NCBI GenBank assembly: GCA_003222675.1 | Contig: QHWT01000071.1 | Location: 114,935 to 178,934, forward strand | Source: Acidobacteriota bacterium | GTDB lineage: Bacteria; Acidobacteriota; Vicinamibacteria; Vicinamibacterales; 2-12-FULL-66-21 | DNA: 64,000 nucleotides | Direction of reading: 5' to 3' | Part shown: positions 54,606 through 63,349 of the stretch, in pieces | Layout of the letters: the number at the start of each line of letters is the position of its first letter | How positions within the stretch are numbered: position 1 is the stretch's first letter | Notes under the pieces: model-generated | What the model was told of the DNA's origin: nothing | Seen by the model: only the letters and a program-made list of their open reading frames with translations | Database searches by the model: none | Program-made: the position numbers and the translations under genes

Positions 54606-55250
54606 TCAGGCGGAGGTTGACTTCAGCATCGCGTCCACGGCGTCGATCTCGTCGCGATTGACGGTATGTCCCATGCGCGGATAGATCCGCTCGTCGACGG
54701 TCGCCCCCATTCGCCGAAACACGTCACCCGACTCATGGACGCGTTCGAGCGGGATGTGCGGATCCACGTCGCTGCAGCCGAGAAACACCGGCGTGCCGTC
54801 AAATGACCCGGCGTAGTTGCGCGGTGTGCCGGGCGGGCCGATGAGTCCTCCGCTGAGTGCAACGATCCCCGCATAGCGCTGCGCCTGGCGCGCGGCGAAT
54901 TCGAGCGACAGGCATGCGCCCTGAGAAAAACCAAGCAGGACGATGCGATCGGCCCCCACGCCTTCACCGTCGACCTGCTGCACGAGCGCACCGAGCAGGC
55001 GGAGCGCGGAACTCAGATAGGGCTCGTTCTGTTGAATCGGCGCCAGGAAGGGATACGGGTACCACGTACGCCCGGCTGCCTGCGGCGCGACATAGCTGAC
55101 GTCTCGTGCGGCGAACTCCCGCGTGAGCCCGAGCATGTCGTCCCCTGACGATCCGCGGCCGTGCGCGAGGATCACGACGAGGCGCGCGTCTCGCGGCGGC
55201 GGTCCGCGCCGGAGCACCGGCTGGCCGCCGTGTGGATGCGGCGCATCCAC
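54606..55250 (-). CDS. Alpha/beta-hydrolase, phospholipase/carboxylesterase family
   Basis: It has 214 residues from GTG 55250. The nucleophile elbow is GFSQGACLSLEFAA, the acid is probably in FLGCSDVDPHIP, and the base is in RMGHTVNRDEID. This is the small serine esterase family with dienelactone-hydrolase or acyl-protein thioesterase-like folds; no signal peptide is seen. The sequence ARLVVILAHGRGSSGDDML gives the oxyanion region. Confidence 0.87.
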   Translation of the reverse strand: MDAPHPHGGQPVLRRGPPPRDARLVVILAHGRGSSGDDMLGLTREFAARDVSYVAPQAAGRTWYPYPFLAPIQQNEPYLSSALRLLGALVQQVDGEGVGADRIVLLGFSQGACLSLEFAARQAQRYAGIVALSGGLIGPPGTPRNYAGSFDGTPVFLGCSDVDPHIPLERVHESGDVFRRMGATVDERIYPRMGHTVNRDEIDAVDAMLKSTSA

Positions 55251-55257
55251 TAACTGA

Positions 55258-55320
55258 CCGGGGCTCCGCCCCGGACCCCGGCTCCTCGCTCGCGGGGACC
55301 CCTGCGCCCCGCTCCGCTCG
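55258..55320. repeat. GC-rich dispersed repeat G1, copy A
   Basis: It contains GGGGCTCCGCCCCGGACCCC, CTCGCTCGCGGGGACCCC and CGCCCCGCTCCGCTCG. It is matched by 63237-63308. It is followed by a perfect 11-bp hairpin (CCCCACGATGC/GCATCGTGGGG, 55327-55355), a possible terminator for xylA. Confidence 0.85.
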
Positions 55321-55435
55321 TCTCCACCCCACGATGCACAAAACGCATCGTGGGGGCCCCGGCCGCGGGCGCGCCGTGCGCGCCGCCGTTATGCGGCAAC
55401 GACGATGAAATTCTCGTAAGGCGTTGCATAACGGC

Positions 55436-56599
55436 CTAGCGCGCTCCCAGCAGCACTTCCATCGACAACTGATCGAGGCGCTCGTACGCGAGGCCGCGCG
55501 CCGCGATGGCCGTACGGTCGAACGACGCGGCAAGCAGCCCATCGCGCTGTTGCGCGGAATAGCGCCCGAGGGACGCCGCGCCCGATCCCGCTCCAGAGAT
55601 TTCCTTGATCAGTGCCTGGATTTCCGCATCCGCGTTCCACTGGCGCGCGCGTTCCTTCAATATCAAGTACGTCCGCATGCAGCCGCGCGCGAAGTCCTTC
55701 ACGCCCTCGTAATCCTCCGTCCTGTAGGCGTGCGCATCGAAGTGACGCGGACCGTCGTAGCCGACGTCCTCCAGGAACTTGACAAGAAAGAACGCCGACC
55801 TCGGGTTCGCCGCGCCGAAGCGGAAGTCCTGATCGTAGCGTCCGGGCGCCTGGTCGTTCAGGTCGATGTGAAAGAGCTTGCCCGCTTCCCATGCCTGCGC
55901 GACCGCGTGGAGAAAGTTGAGGCCCGCCATCTGCTCGTGCGCGACCTCCGGGTTCACGCCGACCATCTCGGGATGATCGAGCGTCGGGATGAACCCCAGA
56001 TACGCGCCGGTCGTGGCCATGTAGATGTCGCCGCGCGGCTCATTCGGTTTCGCTTCGAGCGCGAAGCGGAAGCCATACTTCTTATCCAGGGAGTACTCGC
56101 ACAGATAGTTGACCGCATCCCGCAGCCGCTTGACTGCCTCGTCCGGGCGGCGGCACGCATCGGTCTCCGTGCCTTCTCGTCCGCCCCAGAGCACGAAGAT
56201 CTTCGCGCCCAGTTCCGCGCCGAGGTCCATCGCGCGCATCGTCTTCTGCACCGCGAACGCGCGCACGCGCGCATCGTTCGCCGTGAACGCGCCGTCCTTG
56301 AACACCGGATCGAAGAAGAGACTCACCGTCGCCATTGGCACGACGATGCCGTGCTCCTTGCACGCGCGCTGAAATTCCTTGACGATGCGGTCGCGCTCGG
56401 AGGCGGAGGCATCGATCGGTACGAGGTCGTTGTCGTGGAGATTCACACCCCACGCGCCGACCTTGCCGAGCAGCGCGACGGCATCGTTCGGCGGAAGCGC
56501 CGGCCGGACGACGTCGCCGAATGGATCGCGTCCGCGGTTGCTGACGGTCCAGAGGCCAAACGAGAACTTGTGTTCCGATCGCGGAGTGTAATCGGGCAT
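55436..56599 (-). CDS. xylA: Xylose isomerase
   Basis: Converts D-xylose to D-xylulose. It has 387 residues from ATG 56599 (GTG 56611 also possible). The short class I (Streptomyces-type) layout is clear: H55 and D58 in [10 protein letters not shown]182 and K184 in [13 protein letters not shown], and FHIDLNDQ near the second metal site. These numbers differ by one from the Streptomyces enzymes. It is followed downstream by an intergenic repeat region and sits next to xylB in the same direction, with a heptamer dyad between them. Confidence 0.95.
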   Translation of the reverse strand: MPDYTPRSEHKFSFGLWTVSNRGRDPFGDVVRPALPPNDAVALLGKVGAWGVNLHDNDLVPIDASASERDRIVKEFQRACKEHGIVVPMATVSLFFDPVFKDGAFTANDARVRAFAVQKTMRAMDLGAELGAKIFVLWGGREGTETDACRRPDEAVKRLRDAVNYLCEYSLDKKYGFRFALEAKPNEPRGDIYMATTGAYLGFIPTLDHPEMVGVNPEVAHEQMAGLNFLHAVAQAWEAGKLFHIDLNDQAPGRYDQDFRFGAANPRSAFFLVKFLEDVGYDGPRHFDAHAYRTEDYEGVKDFARGCMRTYLILKERARQWNADAEIQALIKEISGAGSGAASLGRYSAQQRDGLLAASFDRTAIAARGLAYERLDQLSMEVLLGAR

Positions 56600-56610
56600 C
56601 GGTTTTCTCA

Positions 56611-56700
56611 CGAGGAGCCAGGAGCGAGGAGCTGGGAGCTAGCAGCTAGAGCGACAATGACACGATGCACTCTAGCTCCTAACTTCCAGCTTCTGACTGC
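56611..56700 (-). repeat. Heptamer-repeat dyad GGAGCTA family, copy X, with conserved core
   Basis: Arms of GGAGCCA/GGAGCTG/GGAGCTA and TAGCTCC/AACTTCC surround a core with CGACAATGACACGATG. The reverse complement matches 58258-58329 over about 50 bp, including the core. The element encodes the last xylB residues (QKLEVRS) and its stop. Confidence 0.9.
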
Positions 56701-58183
56701 TAAGTTGTTTGAGCGCGGGATAGACCCGCCTATACCTCGCGTACTGCTCGTTCATTATCGGCACGGCAGACGGGTCCGGCATCACCCGCTCGGCGGTGTG
56801 CACGAGCGCGTCGCACGCGTCGTCAACGCTGGCCCAGATGCGCGCGCCGACGCCCGCCAGCACCGCGGCGCCGAACGCGGCCCCCTCGTCAGCTCTGACG
56901 GTTTCGACGGCGTGGCCGTAGACGTCCGCTTGAATCTGGCGCCAGAGTAGCGATCGCGCACCTCCGCCCCCAAGACGGATCCGCTCGACCGGGATCCGGA
57001 GCTCGGAAAAGATCGTGAACGTATCGCGCAGGCTGAACGCCACCCCTTCGAGCACGGCGCGCACGAGGTGGGCACGACTGTGATGCGCGCCCAGGCCGAC
57101 CAGCGCCGCGCGGATGTGAGGATCGAGATGCGGCGTGCGCTCGCCCATCAGGTAGGGCGCCCACAGCACGCCGTCGGCCCCCGCAGGCGCGGCGGCGGCG
57201 GCGCGCGTGAGCTCGTCGTACGACGCCCCGGCTCCCGCGCCGCCGTACCACTGATCGCGCAACCACCGAAGCGAAAGTCCGGCCGCCTGCGTCACGCCCA
57301 TCACGTGCCATCGGCCGGGGATTGCGTGACAGAACGTGTGCAGCCGTCCGCGGGGATCGAGCGCGGGCCTGTCGGTTGCGGCGAACACGACCCCCGACGT
57401 GCCGATCGTGGCGCTGACCGCGCCAGGACGCGTGATGCCCATTCCAATCGCACCGGCGGCCTGATCTCCGGCGCCCGCGACAATCGGCGTCCCCGGTGCG
57501 AGACGTGTCGACGTGGCCGCGTCACCCGTCACACGCGCGCAGATCGCGGGAGACTCGAAGACGGCTGGAAGGATGCGGCGATCGATGTCCACGGCATTCA
57601 GCAGTTCGTCGGACCACTGCCGCCGCGCCACATCCAGCATCAACGTACCTGATGCGTCCGCTACGTCGATCGCGTGCTCGCCGCTCAGGCGGAACCTCAC
57701 GTAATCCTTGGGGAGCAGCACGTGCCGGACGCGGCGCCAGATCTCCGGTTCGTGCGTGCGCACCCACAGCAGCTTCGTCAGTGTGAAATTGGTGAGCGCG
57801 GGGTTCAGCGTCAGGCGCAGCAGCCGCTCGGGTCCGACAACGCGGTTGAGCCATTCGCATTCGGCGTCGGTGCGCTGATCGCACCAGATGATCGACGGAC
57901 GAAGAACCGTGCCGCGATCGTCGAGCAGCACGGCGCCGTGCATCTGTCCCGACAGTCCCACGCTCGTGATGTCGCCTCCCGTGACGCCAGCCGCCGCGAT
58001 CGCCGCCCGCGTCGCACCTTGCGCGGCGCGCCACCAGTCCTCGGGATCCTGCTCGGCCCAGGCCGCATGCGGAGAGCCGAACGGCGCGTGCTCCACCGTC
58101 GAGGATGCGAGCAACCGTCCGTCTTCGCCGAGCACCACTGCCCGGGAACCGCCAGTGCCGATGTCGATGCCGAGAACCGGAAT
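56672..58183 (-). CDS. xylB: Xylulokinase, probable non-canonical ATT start
   Basis: FGGY-family kinase making xylulose 5-phosphate. If it starts at 58183 it has 503 residues, the normal length. The phosphate-1 motif GIDIGTGGSRAVVLGEDG lies upstream of the first canonical start (GTG 58138), so that start would remove an essential part. In frame, no ATG, GTG or TTG lies between a TAG stop near 58227 and 58138. An AAGGAG (58195-58190) sits six bases before an ATT at 58183. Other motifs are intact: GQMHGAVLLDD, IIWCDQR, GAGDQAAGAIGMG and LGGGGARSLLWRQIQADV. The pairing with xylA supports the product. Confidence 0.88.
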   Translation of the reverse strand: MPVLGIDIGTGGSRAVVLGEDGRLLASSTVEHAPFGSPHAAWAEQDPEDWWRAAQGATRAAIAAAGVTGGDITSVGLSGQMHGAVLLDDRGTVLRPSIIWCDQRTDAECEWLNRVVGPERLLRLTLNPALTNFTLTKLLWVRTHEPEIWRRVRHVLLPKDYVRFRLSGEHAIDVADASGTLMLDVARRQWSDELLNAVDIDRRILPAVFESPAICARVTGDAATSTRLAPGTPIVAGAGDQAAGAIGMGITRPGAVSATIGTSGVVFAATDRPALDPRGRLHTFCHAIPGRWHVMGVTQAAGLSLRWLRDQWYGGAGAGASYDELTRAAAAAPAGADGVLWAPYLMGERTPHLDPHIRAALVGLGAHHSRAHLVRAVLEGVAFSLRDTFTIFSELRIPVERIRLGGGGARSLLWRQIQADVYGHAVETVRADEGAAFGAAVLAGVGARIWASVDDACDALVHTAERVMPDPSAVPIMNEQYARYRRVYPALKQLSSQKLEVRS

Positions 58184-58257
58184 ATCGATCTCCTTGAGCG
58201 CGCGACGAAATGTATTGTCCTACGGCGCGGCAAGTCAACGTATGATGCCGCGAATGA

Positions 58258-58329
58258 TCAGGAGCTAGGAGCCAGGAGCTGGAGTGAACCGTGTCATTGT
58301 CGATCTAGCTCCTAACTCCCAGCTCCTAA
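58258..58329 (+). repeat. Heptamer-repeat dyad GGAGCTA family, copy Y, with conserved core
   Basis: Arms of GGAGCTA/GGAGCCA and TAGCTCC/TAACTCC surround a core with CGTGTCATTGTCG. It is an inverted copy of 56611-56700; the two bracket xylB. Confidence 0.9.
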
Positions 58330-58347
58330 TTTCTTCTGGAGGACCGC

Positions 58348-59511
58348 GTGAAACGCATCGGCATGGGCATCGTCGGCGCCGGCTTCGTGGGACCGCATCA
58401 CGTGGACGCGGTGCGGCGTCTCGGCTTCGTGGATGTCGTCGCGATTGCCGGCAGCAGCGAACAGTCGGCGAAGCAGAAAGCGGACGCGCTCGGAGTGCCG
58501 AAGGCCTACGGCAGCTATCAGGCGCTGCTGGACGATCCCGCTGTTCACGTCGTGCACAACGCAACGCCGAACTACCTGCACTTCACCGTCAACGCCGCGG
58601 CGATTGCGAAGAAGAAACACGTCGTCTCCGACAAGCCGCTCGCGATGACGGCCGCCGAGGCGCGGCAGCTCGTCGACCAGGCGCGCCAGGCAGGCATCGT
58701 CAACGCCGTCACGTTCAATTACCGCGGCAACCCGCTCGTGCAGCAGGCGCGGCACGCGATCAAGCGCGGGGATATCGGGCCCCCCCGTTTTCTCATCGGG
58801 CAGTACCTGCAGGACTGGCTGATCAAGGACACCGACTATTCGTGGCGTCTCGAACCCGACAAGGGAGGCGCCTCTTCGGCGCTCGGCGACATCGGATCGC
58901 ACTGGTGCGACCTCGCGCAGCACGTCAGCGGACTGCGGATCACGCACGTGCTCGGCGACATCACCACGACGATCCCGAAGCGCAAGAAGCCCACAGGGTC
59001 ACGCGAAGCGTTCCAGGCCGCGTCGGGGAGCGAGAAATTCGAGCTCGTCGATATCAAGGTCGAGGATCTTGCATCGGTTCTGCTCCGTTTCGACAACGGC
59101 GCGAAGGGGAGTTTTTCCGTCGGTCAGGTCTGCGCGGGCCACAAGAACGACCTCGTGCTCGAAGTCTGCGGGTCGATCTCCTCAATGCGATGGCGCCAGG
59201 AATTCCAGAACGAGCTGTGGATCGGTCATCGAGACAAGGCGAACGAGCTGCTGAGCAAAGATCCGTCGCTCATCGATGGCGAGGTGCGTCACTACGCGCA
59301 TCTGCCGGGCGGACATCAGGAGGGGTGGGCTGATGCGTTTGCGAACCTGATGCGCGACATCTATGGATTCATCGCGGAAGGAAAAAAACCGGACGCTGCG
59401 CACCCGCCGGCGTTCGCGACATTCGAGGATGGTTATCGTGCGAACGCCATTGTCGAGGCGATTCTCGAAAGCGCGAAGCAGGGAAGCGGCTGGGTCGCAG
59501 TCAAGTCTTGA
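58348..59511 (+). CDS. Gfo/Idh/MocA-family sugar dehydrogenase
   Basis: NAD(P)-dependent oxidoreductase of sugars or inositols. It has 387 residues. The start is GTG with GGAGG eight bases upstream. The nucleotide-binding fold is GIVGAGFVGPHHVDAV, the catalytic lysine is in VSDKPLAM (the EKP motif of the family), and GDIGSHWCDLAQ carries the usual histidine. No signal peptide. It is immediately upstream of the TonB receptor, with a 4-nt frame overlap only if the receptor used an upstream start. Confidence 0.93.
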   Translation: MKRIGMGIVGAGFVGPHHVDAVRRLGFVDVVAIAGSSEQSAKQKADALGVPKAYGSYQALLDDPAVHVVHNATPNYLHFTVNAAAIAKKKHVVSDKPLAMTAAEARQLVDQARQAGIVNAVTFNYRGNPLVQQARHAIKRGDIGPPRFLIGQYLQDWLIKDTDYSWRLEPDKGGASSALGDIGSHWCDLAQHVSGLRITHVLGDITTTIPKRKKPTGSREAFQAASGSEKFELVDIKVEDLASVLLRFDNGAKGSFSVGQVCAGHKNDLVLEVCGSISSMRWRQEFQNELWIGHRDKANELLSKDPSLIDGEVRHYAHLPGGHQEGWADAFANLMRDIYGFIAEGKKPDAAHPPAFATFEDGYRANAIVEAILESAKQGSGWVAVKS

Positions 59512-59531
59512 CCGAGAAGGGAGGAGGGTCC

Positions 59532-62500
59532 ATGGCGGTAAGAAGGAGACTCCAGATCCTGGGCGCGGCTGCGCTGGCGGTAGCCACGTTCACCATTCCC
59601 GCCGCCGCCCAGTTGACGACAGGCGCCGTGACCGGCACGGTCAAGGATCCCCAAGGCGGCGTCATCCCGGGTGCTGCCGTGGTCCTGATCAGCGAAACGC
59701 GCGGCACGCAGTTGCCGGAAGCGTTCACCAACTCGAGCGGCGATGTCGTGCTGGCCAACGTGCCCGCTGACACGTACACAATCCAGGTCACGATGTCGGG
59801 TTTCAAGACGCTCCGGCGCGGCGGCATCTCGGTGAGCCCCGGCGATCGCGTTGGCGTCGGCACGCTGACGATCGAAGTCGGCGGGTTGAGTGAGACCGTT
59901 GCGGTCCAGGCGGAGGCGCCGCTCGTGCAGACGCAGAGCGGCGAGCGCTCATTCACGGTTGCGACGAAATCGGTCGAGAGCCTCCCGATCTCGAATCGCA
60001 GCTTCACGACGCTCGCGACGCTCGCTCCGGGCGTGAGCGGCTCGTTGGATCGCATCGGCGACCGCGCGTCGACCGGCGGCAGCAACCGCAACGTCATGAT
60101 GGACGGCGTGTCGACGATGGACACGGGCAACAACGGGATCATGCTCCAGATGAATGTGGAGTCCATCTCGGAAGTGAAAGTGCTCGTGTCCGGCTACCAG
60201 GCGGAGTACGGCCGATCGAGCGGCGTCCAGATCAGCGCGGTGACGAAGAGCGGCACCAACCAATTCCGCGGGTCCGCGTACGACGTCATACGGAACTCCA
60301 AATGGAACGGAAACAGCAAGACCAACATCCTGAACGGTGACCCAAAGGCGACGCTGAATGAGAAGGATCTCGGGTACTCCATCGGCGGGCCGATAGGTAA
60401 GCCGGGCGGCAACAACAAACTGTTCTTCTTTTACGCCCACGAGTATGCGCCCCGCACCGGCGGCGGCAACGTCGTCCGTTTCCGCGTGCCCACGGCCCTG
60501 GAGCGCGCGGGTGACTTTTCGCAGTCGACGGACAACAACGGCGCGCTGTTCCCCTACATCAAGGATCCGGTGCTGAGCGGCACCTGCTCGGCGTCGAATC
60601 AGACCGCGTGCTTCCAGACAGGCGGAGTGCTCGGTCGCATTCCGACGGATCGCCTTTATTCAACCGGCCTGAACATTCTGAAAATGTTCCCGCTGCCGAA
60701 CGTCGACGTGCCCGGCGCGGCGTACAACTACGAAATCACGCGGCCCGCCGAGAAGTTGATCGCCAACCAGCCGGCGCTGCGCATCGATTATCAGCCCTGG
60801 CAGAAGCTTCGCGGCACGTTCAAGTTCGCGGCGTGGCAGCAGCGCAATCAGACCATCAACGGAACGATCCCCGGGTTCAACGACACACGGCAATACAAAC
60901 CGTTCATCAGCACGATTGCCGCGACCGTCAACTACAGCCTGAACCCGACGACCTTCCTCGAAGGCACCTACGGGCACGCGCAGAACGAGCTGACCGGCTG
61001 CGTGCTGGCGCAGGGCGGCACCGGACCCACCTTCTGTCAGAGCGCGTTCCCGATGAACGACATCGCGAACCTCAACTCTGCCGGACTTGCGAGCCTTCCT
61101 TTCCTCTTTACGGACGCCGGCCTGATCGATCCCAGCTACTACGCGTTCAAGGCGCTCAATTCGGTGAAGCCGCCCATCTGGGACGGGACCCGGCTTCGCA
61201 TGGCACCAGCGTTCACGTGGGGCAACCGCGTCAGCAATGCGAACCCGAACTATGCGCCACCCAACGTGCCGTTTCCCGGATATCTCAACATCAATGCGAC
61301 CAACGACGTCTCGATCAGCCTCACGAAAGTCAAGGGACGCCACACGATGAAGGGTGGCTTCTACAACACGCACAGCTACAAGGCGCAGCAGCGCCAGGGC
61401 TGGGCCGGCTCGCTGACGTTCTCGAACGACAGCAGCAACCCGCTCGACACCGGCTTCGGGTTCTCGAACGCGGCGCTCGGCGTGTTCTCGTCGTACAACC
61501 AGTTCTCGCGCTACGTGGAGGGTTCGTTCGTCTACAACAACACCGAGGGCTACCTCCAGGACAACTGGAAGGTGAACAGCAAGCTGACGCTCGACTACGG
61601 CCTCCGGCTCGTGCATCAGCAGCCGCAGTACGATCAACTGGGACAAGCCTCGAACTTCCTGCCCGAGAGATGGGTCGCAAGCCAGGCGTCGGCGTTGTAC
61701 ATCGCCGGCTGCGCCGCCACGCCGTGCACCGGCGCGAACCGGCAGGCCATGGATCCGCGGACGGGAGAATTGCTCGGACCGAACACTGCGGTCGCGATCG
61801 GCACGCTCGTGCCGAATTCGGGCAACACCACGGACGGATTGTTCCTGTCCGGTCAGGGCATCTCGAAGACGACGTACGTGTGGCCGAAGCTGAAGGTGGC
61901 ACCCCGGTTTGGGGCGGCGTACGACATCACGGGCCAGCAGCGGCTCGTCGCGCGGGGCGGTGCGGGCCTCTTCTTCGATCGCCCGAGCGGCAACTCGATC
62001 TACTCGCAGATCCAGAACCCGCCGACGATCAGGAACGTGACGCTGCGGTACGGGCAGCTTCAGACGCTGGGCAGCGGCGGATTGTCGACCGAGGCGGCGC
62101 CGTCACTGTCGGTCTTCCAATACTCGAGCGGCCTGCCCTCGACGTGGCAGTGGAATGGCGGGGTCCAGATGGCGCTTCCCTGGGCCACGATTGTCGATAT
62201 CGAGTACGTCGGCGAGCACGCCTACAACGTCATCGAAGGTGTCGACATCAACGCCCCCGACTTTGGTGCGGCGTTTCTCGCGGCGAACCAGGATCCGACC
62301 CTTTCGAGCGCGACGCCCGGTGCGGCCGCGGTGCAGGCCGATCAGATGCGCCTGTTCCGCGGCTACAGCAGCATCACGCAGAACCTACCGCGCGGCTGGC
62401 TGACGAGCCACTCCCTGCAGCTCTCGTTCACCCGCCGGTTCCGCGACGGCCTATCGTTCGGCTTTAACGACGCCATCCTGCTGTCGCAGAAGACCAGCAC

Positions 62501-63236
62501 CGCCGCGCGGCTGCAGCACAACCCGGATGGCACGTTCTCGGAGCGCGCCGATCAGGCAGAGGCGGACAAGCTGCTCGGCGACTTCATCCCGAACCGTCAC
62601 CTCTTCAAAGGCAGCTTCGTCTGGGATCTGCCTGATATCCATCGGAGCGGTTCCACGCTCAACGCGATCGGCTGGCTCGCGAACGACTGGCAGCTCTCCG
62701 GCGTGTGGAGCGCATCGACTGGCGGTGCGTACACCGTTGGCGTCTCCTACCAGGGTGGCGCGACAGGCAACGGCAACCAGAACATCACGGGGTCGTCAGG
62801 CTATGGCGGCCGCGTCCGGATCATCGGCGATCCCGGTTCGGGCTGCAGCGGCGATCCGCTTCGCCAGTTCAACACCGCAGCATTCTCGGGCCCGCTCCCC
62901 GGAAGCGTCGGCCTCGAGTCAGGCGCGGACTACCTGCGCAGCTGCTTCAGCAGCGCGCTCGACATGGCGCTCGCGCGCAGCATCCGGCTTGGCGGCGCGC
63001 GGCAGTTGCAGTTACGTCTCGACGTGTTCAACCTGCCGAACGAGGCGCGCGCCACAGGCCGCAACACCAACATGAGCCTGGTGAGTCCGGTCGATGGAAC
63101 CCAGGCGAATCTCCCGTTCGATGCGAACGGAAACGTGATTGCTTCGCGCTCGCAGCCGAAGAGCGCCGGGTTCGGCGTGGCGAATGGGTATCAGTCGCCG
63201 CGCACGATCCAGGCGCAGATCCGCTTTTCGTTCTAG
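59532..63236 (+). CDS. Oar-like TonB-dependent receptor with N-terminal regulatory domain
   Basis: Outer-membrane receptor of 1234 residues from ATG 59532, with GGAGGAGG upstream. A signal peptide (ILGAAALAVATFTIPAAA) is followed by a carboxypeptidase-regulatory domain (TGAVTGTVKDPQGGVIPGAAV), GGLSETVAVQAEAPLVQT, a plug domain (NVMMDGVSTMDTGNNG, VSGYQAEYGRSSGVQISAVTKSG, visible as QAEYGRSSGVQISAVTKSG) and a long 22-strand barrel ending in QIRFSF with the terminal phenylalanine. These receptors take up oligosaccharides or other polymers. Its position after a dehydrogenase and near xylA/xylB suggests a sugar ligand. Confidence 0.92.
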   Translation: MAVRRRLQILGAAALAVATFTIPAAAQLTTGAVTGTVKDPQGGVIPGAAVVLISETRGTQLPEAFTNSSGDVVLANVPADTYTIQVTMSGFKTLRRGGISVSPGDRVGVGTLTIEVGGLSETVAVQAEAPLVQTQSGERSFTVATKSVESLPISNRSFTTLATLAPGVSGSLDRIGDRASTGGSNRNVMMDGVSTMDTGNNGIMLQMNVESISEVKVLVSGYQAEYGRSSGVQISAVTKSGTNQFRGSAYDVIRNSKWNGNSKTNILNGDPKATLNEKDLGYSIGGPIGKPGGNNKLFFFYAHEYAPRTGGGNVVRFRVPTALERAGDFSQSTDNNGALFPYIKDPVLSGTCSASNQTACFQTGGVLGRIPTDRLYSTGLNILKMFPLPNVDVPGAAYNYEITRPAEKLIANQPALRIDYQPWQKLRGTFKFAAWQQRNQTINGTIPGFNDTRQYKPFISTIAATVNYSLNPTTFLEGTYGHAQNELTGCVLAQGGTGPTFCQSAFPMNDIANLNSAGLASLPFLFTDAGLIDPSYYAFKALNSVKPPIWDGTRLRMAPAFTWGNRVSNANPNYAPPNVPFPGYLNINATNDVSISLTKVKGRHTMKGGFYNTHSYKAQQRQGWAGSLTFSNDSSNPLDTGFGFSNAALGVFSSYNQFSRYVEGSFVYNNTEGYLQDNWKVNSKLTLDYGLRLVHQQPQYDQLGQASNFLPERWVASQASALYIAGCAATPCTGANRQAMDPRTGELLGPNTAVAIGTLVPNSGNTTDGLFLSGQGISKTTYVWPKLKVAPRFGAAYDITGQQRLVARGGAGLFFDRPSGNSIYSQIQNPPTIRNVTLRYGQLQTLGSGGLSTEAAPSLSVFQYSSGLPSTWQWNGGVQMALPWATIVDIEYVGEHAYNVIEGVDINAPDFGAAFLAANQDPTLSSATPGAAAVQADQMRLFRGYSSITQNLPRGWLTSHSLQLSFTRRFRDGLSFGFNDAILLSQKTSTAARLQHNPDGTFSERADQAEADKLLGDFIPNRHLFKGSFVWDLPDIHRSGSTLNAIGWLANDWQLSGVWSASTGGAYTVGVSYQGGATGNGNQNITGSSGYGGRVRIIGDPGSGCSGDPLRQFNTAAFSGPLPGSVGLESGADYLRSCFSSALDMALARSIRLGGARQLQLRLDVFNLPNEARATGRNTNMSLVSPVDGTQANLPFDANGNVIASRSQPKSAGFGVANGYQSPRTIQAQIRFSF

Positions 63237-63308
63237 TCCGGGGGGCTTCGCCCCGCCGGACCCCCCTGCACGCTCGCTCGCGGGGATCCCAAGCCCCGCT
63301 CCGCTCGC
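63237..63308. repeat. GC-rich dispersed repeat G1, copy B
   Basis: It contains GGGGGCTTCGCCCC, GCTCGCTCGCGGGGATCCC and GCCCCGCTCCGCTCG, matching 55258-55320. It starts on the stop codon of the receptor gene. Confidence 0.85.
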
Positions 63309-63349
63309 GTGGCTCACTCGCGATGCTCGTTCGAGTTTCTCTTAGTCGC

